Of a stretch of 64,000 nucleotides of DNA, positions 1 to 9,500 are shown one piece after another. The notes under the pieces are model-generated. The model saw nothing but the letters and a program-made list of their open reading frames with translations, had not been told where the DNA came from and searched no databases. Made by a program: the position numbers and the translations under genes. Each line of letters opens with the position of its first letter. Positions within the stretch are counted from its first letter, which is position 1. This DNA comes from Haliclystus octoradiatus (lineage: Eukaryota > Cnidaria > Staurozoa > Stauromedusae > Haliclystidae), in assembly GCA_916610825.1 (NCBI GenBank), contig OU744452.1, positions 8,526,021 to 8,590,020 of the forward strand, in the 5' to 3' direction.

Positions 1-339
1 GAATACTACACCTTTTCCAAGTGAATTCTGAAATTTTCAATTCAATTTCAGAAATTTCCAAATGAGTTTCAGACAGACAATTACTTTACAGGAAACTGTC
101 GATTTCTTGCGTATCTGTCAATCATGAAGTTACCGATAACTATGCTTGAATGCGGATATAGGGAGCAATAGATAAATTAGCTGAGTCCGGAGGATTTAAG
201 ATTAATTTAAGATCATTTTTCATCGTCAGCTGATGAACAAATTAATTAAAACTAAATAAAACACACGCAAGGTAAATATTTCATTAAACACACAACCATT
301 CAGAAAAAGCATCCTTATGAATTCAAGTCCAATAAATAC

Positions 340-515
340 CTTTTGGTCGCAGTCGCAGGTATTTTCTTGGTATTGGCCATTCGTTCAACCCATCAGGAAG
401 TGTCACACCCATTGACATGTGATCAACGCCAGTACCAGATTTATGTAATCCTTCGATATAGTATTGACGTCCGATATCGAGATGAATTGCTCGAGACATC
501 TGTTGTCCTGGATTC
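340..515 (-). CDS. PA14 domain 3, second half
   Basis: 176 bp, acceptor tatcctctattcag, donor AAAG|gtattt; phase 2 in, phase 1 out. It holds IHLDIGRQYYIEGLHKSG and MGVTLPDGLNEWPIPRKYL. The phase-1 donor shows that the gene continues beyond the left edge. Bases 1-339 hold intron sequence with nothing else I recognise. Confidence 0.87.
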
Positions 516-3500
516 CTGAATAGAGGATATTTAGCAAATATATTTATCATATGATTATTAGGAAATCGCAACCATGGAAAAAAAGTCGGATGGCATCAAT
601 CAGGGGACAAAACGACACATAAAGCTATATAGTTGATCATTCTATGGGAATTGAAAAATTAAAGAGAATGGAAACTTCTGATGATCATTATGCCAGGGGA
701 AAGTGGTAACTCAAAATGAATGTAGCACGAGCTGCCACTTGTTATGGTATTCTTTACAAAATTGTTGAACCCTATAGTTATCAAATTCAAATAAAAGGCC
801 AAATTATGATTATAGTATATTAGATATTACCTAATAGCAATAAAACAATGCTCGATGTCAGTTGACAGAGCTGTAAATATAAATAAATCAGTCAAAGAGT
901 ATACTGTTGGTTCAAAGTTTCATGCTCTATGCACAGTTTTAATTGACAGTTTTTAACTATCGCATAAAGCGTTAGACTTTTTTAATATCTGCATGAGGAT
1001 CGCATAAAGCGTTAAACTTTATGTGACAGGACCAACATATGTGTAATCTTTGGTTTATAGTTTATGAATGAAATTAATTTCTTTAGAACTTTTAATGCAT
1101 TTATTTTTTTTTCAATATGTTTCTTTAATCTGTCAATTTTATTATAATTTTGAAAACCTTTTTAAATCGTTCCTTTTACATTGCATCTAGACTTAACAAA
1201 ATTATCTAAAATGAATTACTGGACTATAAATCTTCCTTATTTACAATTAATTATCTACACATTCTTTGTTGTTAAATGTATACCCATGATACTAATGGGC
1301 TGACGTCTATGGTGCCAATATCGTATTATTATCATGCGTGAAATGTGTAATATCCTGGCAGTTGCTGCGCGAGATGATCGAGAGTGTAGATGGCTGAGAG
1401 TAGACCACATCTCACTTGTTGCTCTACTGCATTTCGTTTGTTTCATTATATGTTATGTTTTATTCATGATAATATACGATATTGGTACCATAGACGTCAG
1501 CGAATCATTGACAAAAGAGCACTTATTGACACAACACTAGTTCAGTCGCCTCTCTGCACAGCAATGACCATTCGTCAGCGGAGGTGTTTTCCAGATAGAG
1601 GGTCTAATGTTGCTTCTTGCATCCTAGAAGATAGCTCTTTTAAGATAGAAGATAGTGAAATGGCCTCAGAACTTTATGGGCATGGCCACGCAATTTATTA
1701 AAAGTGACACCCTTCATGTTAACATATATAGGGACCTACTGCCCGTGTTACTGTCGATAACATCGGAAATACAGTGAAACCTGTTATGCAACAGCCAGCT
1801 ATAAAATTGACCGTTATATGGTCTTTATAAATGTGGTTGATTCAATTGAAAATACTCTTTTAGACATTGCAATAGAGTGACCTCAGGATTAGCTCAGATG
1901 GCAGAGCAACCGAACTTCAGATCGGATCATATCTGATCGACTGTGGTTCAAATCCCCCTAACGTCAACTCAGCCTTGACTTTATCTGAAACATCAAATGA
2001 GTACCATCTGAGGATGGCGGATGGAATGGTCAAGAGGGAATTGCATTGTGAGTAGCTGCGGCGCATGGTTGTGCATTGACAATCAAGACTTATCTGCCAT
2101 GAAATCTGTTGAAATTGATCTGCAGTGTCGCGGCTGAGATCAACAAAGAGCGTTTAAAATAATTGCTCTCAGCGAAAAAAGCCACTCGTCTAGAAATAGA
2201 GGAGTGGTACGGGTGCCTTCGGTAGGGGCAACACCGTCTACATTACTTATTTTATTAGAGTGACCACTATTAGACATATTGCCAGTGTATAGAGGTGACC
2301 GTTTTAACAGGTTTTATTGTAATTCATTATAAAGAATTTTAAACTTACTTGTCAAATTGATGATAGTCACTGCTTTCATTTTGTTTCAATATTCTAGACT
2401 TAGAGGCAGGATCTTCACTTGTTGAAAGATATAATTCACATGATTTCGCACATGAAGATACGAAACGATAGTCTCCTGTCATCGGTGCAACAAAATAACC
2501 ACGTAGTCTTTGACCATAGTTAAATCTCTGGTTTTTAGGTGCATCAAAACTGCTAAGTAATTGAACGTTTGATGGCAGGTCAGGATAATTCGGTACTGTG
2601 ATAAGATCACGGATTTCAGCTCCTTTTATTCCGTTCCAGACTTCTCTGATTACACCATGTTTGCCTAGAAAATGCAAAATGGAGATAAATAATACTATTC
2701 CGTCCTAAACCTTCCCCTGCCGAAATCAACGACCCACACGATCCTCCACCGTCTCGTCTTTTATCCCTTCAGTAGTCAATAGCAGCAGTAGGAATATTTG
2801 ATGTAGACAATAGCATACTTTAGAATGACACAAGCAAGTCGAACAACACAGCAACGAGTTCGCAGAGAGAGAAGATGAGTCGGTCATGGACTGTAGGTTC
2901 GATACCTCTTTACTGCAAACATGTCATATTTTGTTTGTGTATCTCTGCCTACATGTTTGTAATTTAATTAGTTTTTATAATTCCCAGCGCGTTTCCACAT
3001 TTGGTTTATTTTATATCAGCAAACATGTTGCCAACTAGATTATTTTCTTATTTCTGTTGGTCGTGGTTAAGAGCCAGGAACTAGTTCGATTTGAAGTAGT
3101 GCATATCTTAAAATATTGTGTTAGTCTAATCAGTTTAGAATATTATAGTGCTGAATAATTATATATTATCTCGAGCCATTTGAAAGTCAATTCATCCCTG
3201 TGGTTGGTTATCTTTCTGTTGAACCATTAGTCAACACCCAGACGATATTATATACAGTTATACAAATTGTTCATTTCGCTCAGGTATAGGCCATACGCCG
3301 TGAGATGCAATCACATTACCTACGTACTAATGATTGTTTAAATGGTAAAGATCGGGTCTTTTAAACACCACAAGATGAAACAACATTTTTGTATGAGGTT
3401 ATGCTTATACTAAAATTTTAACATTGCACCGTTATCATCTATCATTTGTTTGTTTAACCATAACTATAGTCCATATTTGCTAAGTTATCTTACTTGGTTG

Positions 3501-6500
3501 GAATTGCTTGAGGTATTCCCTCTGAATAGGGAACGATGTTTTCCCGCTTGGCATGACAACACCCATTTTCATGTTATTTCTTCTACCCCCTGTTGTTGAT
3601 TGGAGAGCTTCGATGTAATAATATAGGCCAGATTTCATATTCACTGTTCGCGAAACTTCGAATCTTCAAAGAAAACAAAGAAAGTATATACAGTGTAAAC
3701 AGCTTATGCTCAACTCGGATAAGTGAAATTCCCGCTTATCTGCAACCGCAGGTTTAACAGCCGAAAAAAAATTTTCTGGTCAAGTCCTATTGTTTATCAA
3801 TTTCGGATAACTGCAACTTCGGATAAATGCAATGAAAATCGTTGGCAATTTTGACTTGCACGTGTGTACCACTGTATACGTTAATAAACAGCATAATCAT
3901 TGTTGCTGAATGTCTAGCAAATAAAGCATATTTAAAGCAATATGTTACCGGAATTCGGGAAGTAAAATATTGTTACGTTTTATTGAATCTCTTGACACTG
4001 TTGTCTCTAAATAACTATATAATCGTAAATATTGTGAAATCGGTAAAATGCGCTGCTGAAAACGGGTGACATTATCAGATGGAAGAAGATCATTGATTGG
4101 ACATCTGATGGTCGTTTGATCAAAATCTCTATAAGTTAACTCAGAGTTGATTTATTCAAGCATCGAATCAGTACCATTTTCTGATGGTATGGAATGGCAT
4201 CGAGGGAACTTCATTATAAATAATTACATGGTACCGCTGCGGTCTTTTCTAATCAGCCCATATCTGCCATGAGACCTGTTGAATAAGCCTTTTCGGAGTT
4301 TGGAAGTTTCATTGTTTTGAGGTGGGATGAATGAAGTAAATTCAATAGAATTATCCCGCGTTTTTCTCTAGGAACTGGTATCAACAACGAGAAATAGCAA
4401 ACCGACAAGAAACGCCGAAGAGGCTTATTGTATGGCACTGTAGCACCCATAGGAATTGATCAACATTGCTCTGGGTTGTAAGAGATAGTCGTCTACAAAT
4501 ATTGAGTGATACAGACGCATTTTGTAGGGTGATACATGTATAGTTGCATATAGTTGTCAATTTATCTAGATTTGATAATTTGTATTTATATGCAGATTAC
4601 TCGATCCATCAGATTTGATATGTTTATCATTTTCACCATTTATAGCAGCATACCATGCATGTAATAATATGCAATCGTTATTTACAACAATCTACATTCC
4701 AAAGGTCCTACCGTGGTGAAGTCGGGCTTTCAAGAACAGATCGATAATCCAAAACCAGCGATCTTTTATTACATGTGTCATCGTCACTCAAGTACAGCTG
4801 ACATCCCTTTGAGCATGAGCCAAAGAATTTATGCTTTCCAGTCTCTTTTGCAAAAAAGTAGCCTGACACACGATGGCCCACTTTATTTCCTTTTTCAAAT
4901 TGGCTCAAACCAAACTGTTGAAGGGCTTGAGCTTGACTTGGGACTGAAGGGAAGTCCGTTGATTCAATCAAGGCTTTGACTGTGGCACCATTTACGTTCG
5001 TAAACACCTCATCAACGAGAGCTGGGAAATATACAATCAAAATGTGAATGAAAATGCCCAATTGTATTTCAAAACTTCTATAAGAGATGATTTAGAATAA
5101 ATAACTTCATATAGTCTATATTTGTGTAATTCTTAAATTTCAACAAGGAATTAATCATAATTCTTTTAAGAATTTTGTTCGAACTAAACAGGTTTCTATT
5201 TTCTATTAATTCTTGGCAAACAGTTAAATTATTTTTTAGTCAATTTTATTTAATGTTGGATTCATTATTTTTCCACAAACCGAGTAACAAACAAACTTGG
5301 ATTACAGCTGGGCATTGCATTTCTAGTTGCCTTTTTTAACCGGGGTGGTCGGTTATGTTTGGGGAGCGCGCTTGTTTTTCATCAAAAGTTACCCTTTTTG
5401 ACGTTAACAATTGAAACTTCTGGCAGCAATTGAGCCCAAAAGGCACAGCGGAATAACTGTTTGGGTGAACATTACCTAAAAGTATCATCTAGAGTATTTA
5501 TAATAGCGTGATTTAATAATACTTTAACCTTCTTTTCATGTAATCATTGAAAATATAGTAATAATTAACCTTTTGTAACTGTGATGTATTGTATAAATGG
5601 TTTTGGATAGTATATGCTAAGTTATGTCTAGATGTTGAGCTAACCGTCTCCTCCATATATAGGAATACAGCGAAAGTAATAAATAATAATCGTGAAGTGT
5701 TCACTTGTGTTGATCCCTCTAATGTTTGAGTTCTGTAAATATAAATTATTAAGCCTTCATATTGTATAAGAGCCTTATAACTTCTACACTATTATGCTAC
5801 ATTCCATACCAAAAACAATTTTTTTAGACCCACAATCTATTAACACGTGAAAAATTCTCAGCACCTATTTATCAGTATCAGTAACAATTGTATATACCTC
5901 CAGGTCTTTTCCTAAGGTATTCCTCTGTGATCGGTACTAATGTCTTTCCATTTGGTAATCGCACAGCTACTTGTGATGACCCATCGCCACTCGATCTTTT
6001 CACCAATGATTCAATGAAATATGTTCGACCAGCTTGTAATTGAACCATTTCAGAACTTTGATCTTTCGCTCTACGTATAATTGAAAAAATATATATTCAG
6101 GAATGATTATCCTCTGGTACGCTCGTCATCATCATCATCATCATCATCGTTTATTCATAGCCTGATAAGTCCAATAGTTCACATAGAAACTTTTTCACAT
6201 GACTGATTTTAAAAATAAAATATATGATATACAGTAACAAACATTAAATTATATACAGTAATAATAATTATTATAATCTTAAATGAAGAGTAATCTGTCT
6301 GCAAAGATAATGAGGTCAAGGAATACATTATTATAGAAATTCGTTATACATTCGTTCATTCGTACATTCAACACCAAACCTTCGGGTTAGTATACACCGG
6401 CTATATACATTCGTTAAACCGAAATTGGATTGAGTGTTGGTAAGTGCTTTGATGAAGGTCAGGGTTACCTATATTCGCTATTGGTGACATTTGTAATCAG

Positions 6501-9500
6501 CACTTTTGAAACCAATGTTACACGACATTTATTTTCTTATTTTTTTTGGATTTATCATTTATCCAAAAACGGTTAAGCTCACAGATTTTTTCGCCAATGC
6601 GGTTGGTTAATTTGGGTAATATTTGAAGCGTGTGAGTTTAATGACCGGGTACCCGGGCAGGATACCCTTCCTGACGCTAACCAATAATGCCCCGGCCAGG
6701 GATTGAGACTAACGCCCTAATCAATACACTAACGCCGCACAGAGATTTATAGAGTTACTCCATCTTTATAATGTTCAAAGTTAAGGTCAGTCGAAATCCA
6801 TCTTTAATACGTACCCTCCTGCTTTGTGAAAAATTATTTCACTTTTCTTTCCTTCGTCATCAGTTTTACTAAGAAACAGTTTACATTCATCGTTACAAGA
6901 TGAGGCAAACATGTATTTTCCAGTCTCTTTTGGTACAAAATAACCCCATAACCGCTGTAGGATATTATCCTTTACTATTCGTTGTGTCGCAAATTTATCT
7001 ACTGTTGATGTGATGTCAGCATTTTTTGGAAAACTTGTAAATCCCTCGAGTTCGTCCAAGGAATTACCAGGGAAATGAAGCCAGATTTGACGATTAAGAC
7101 CTGTAAATGTGATAGTGAAACATGTTTATTACGGACTGAATAAATTTGATGATCGGACTTCTGGTCATATACTCTAATCGACCGTGGTTGGAATCTGCCG
7201 AAGTTCAGCTTAGCCTTGACTTTTATATATGAGCATCAAACGAGTACCATCTCCTGTTTGTGGTTGGAATGGTCCAGAGGGAATTGTATTATAAGTAGCT
7301 ACTCTGTATATCGTTGCGCATAGACAGTCGGACAATACCTATCTGCTGTAAGACCTGTTGACATTGATCAGTATAGTGTACAGTCTGTCTGAGATCTGTA
7401 ATGAACAATTACGTTGCTCTGAGTAAAAATTGCCACTGAATTACTTATTTATTATTTTGATCCAGTTTTCAAAACCAAGATAGACTTACATGAATGAGAG
7501 GCATTATTAAAATGAGGCTAATTAGGGATAAGCAACAGTTGGATCCAGATGCAACGTTGCTATGCAATATGCATTCTGATCCTTTCATACGTGATCAACC
7601 GTAGTTCAAATCCCCCGAATGTTATGAGTGTAAAATGATTGAGAGAGATAAAATGACATCCACTCTCGTAGAGATTTCAAAACGGAGTCAAGTGTAATTC
7701 AATAAAATAAATTGCAATACACAGTGGTGAGGGAAAGTCGATAATAATCAAGGTAATGACACGCACACGCATTAGCCTAACACGAAGGTCAACTCAGCCT
7801 TCACTTTATCTTCTAACATCTTTAAGCCTCAAATGAGGTTTTAAGCCTCGTTGCGCATTGACAATCAAGGCCCATTTGCATGAAATCTGTTGAAATTGAT
7901 ATGCAGTGTCGCGGTTGAGATCATTAAAAAGCATTTACAATTATTGCTTTTTGCGAAAAGAGCCACTCCTCCAGGAGTGGTACTGCTGCATTTGGTAGAG
8001 GGATACAGTTCGGGTAGGAAAATTCACGTCTTAGAACTCTTTAGGTCTTCTTTTTTAACTTGAAGAACTTCTCGAGATTTTTGGGGTAGCTTTTTCAAGT
8101 TTTTGGAACTTTTTGGGTATGGCATTAACAGACCAGAAAATTATTTAACGGGTTTCAAAGCCAGGTTGCAGATAAGCGGGAATTTCACTTATCCGAATTG
8201 CACATAAGCGGGTTACACTGTAGCATTAACAGGATTGTTGGATCTTTTTGGGTACTCTGCTTTTTCCAAAGTGGCACCCCCTATCAATGCAGAGCTGATG
8301 CTAAGCCAAGGGAATAAAATAGTTGAAATCCATCTCAATTTAACTAAAGAAGTTTAAGCAAGCAACCAACACACACTATCTCATTCCTCAATTATATGGT
8401 TAAGTTTATTCCTTTCTCAGGAATTTTCATAGAAAAGAAGTTAGTGTTAGTAAACTATCTTCAAACAGGCATATCAAGCTTGCCAGAATAATATTAATTA
8501 TTCAATTATTAAAATCATTTATTTGAAGTTCATTTGCGAAATATGTTGTCGTTGAATTATATCCAAAATCTATCAACATAGATAGCCTCTTTTATATTGT
8601 ATCTACAGACTTCATAACGTCAGTTCCAGTCCAATACTATCACGAAAATGAGGCTGTGAGATTAGAATTCCTGTGAGTTGCAAAGGATCGATCATTTTCT
8701 GTTATCTGGAATTAAAGAAAACATAAAGCTTATACTGCTTGCAGAGACAGAGTATATAAGGACAGTTTGGCTGCAGTAATAGGTTCTCTTCATATGTGAT
8801 AAGAATATTTATATAATAACGAAATTGACTCCATCAATCTGTTTGGCTTAAAGATAAAAGTGTGCTAGCTATTTTACAAAGCAGTTGGCTCACAGTTTCC
8901 CATGAATGAGCCATATAGCTTAAATGATGTATGAAAGCGCACGAGGAGAAAATAAGGAGAAAATAAGGAGAAAACGAAAAGGCATCAGAAAACCCCGATC
9001 TGTCACATGCTAAATAGTATACCGACATTTTTTTATTTTTCAGGATAAATTTGACGAATTATAATCTCACACATGGATTTGAACTTTCATACATAATTAT
9101 TTTATTATCACCATCATCAATTGTAACGCTGGTTTAGTTTCCTATATATGCGGGATTTAACATCAACATGATCTGCGGAGTGCTGTGAATAGGCTACTAG
9201 GCATGGCTAGAAGTTACCAATCTACCAGCCTCCTACATATAGTTCATGCTTATATAAGTATACTCAGAACTACTAAGATGTATGACTAAGCAGTATCTTT
9301 TTCTCAAAATGTAAGGAATGTATATTTACGTTACAGGATAATAAAAATATTAAAACTTACTTTCTAGCTGTGACTTTTCCTTCCTTTTCTCGTCGAACTT
9401 TTTCGATGAGATTTCACTTTAGCAGGAATGTCATGCCTCGATATTTTCCTTCGTTTTTGATTTCCTATAATAATAAATAATCAAGGTAATATATTATCTC

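Noticed and set aside
1334..1701. Plus-strand ORFs near 1.3-1.7 kb
   Set aside because: No splice or family support, and they lie over repeat-like sequence (GATATTGGTACCATAGACGT mirrored at 1304-1325).
3842..4069. Plus-strand ORF of 75 codons
   Set aside because: AT-rich intron sequence next to a pogo-like repeat; no recognisable domain.
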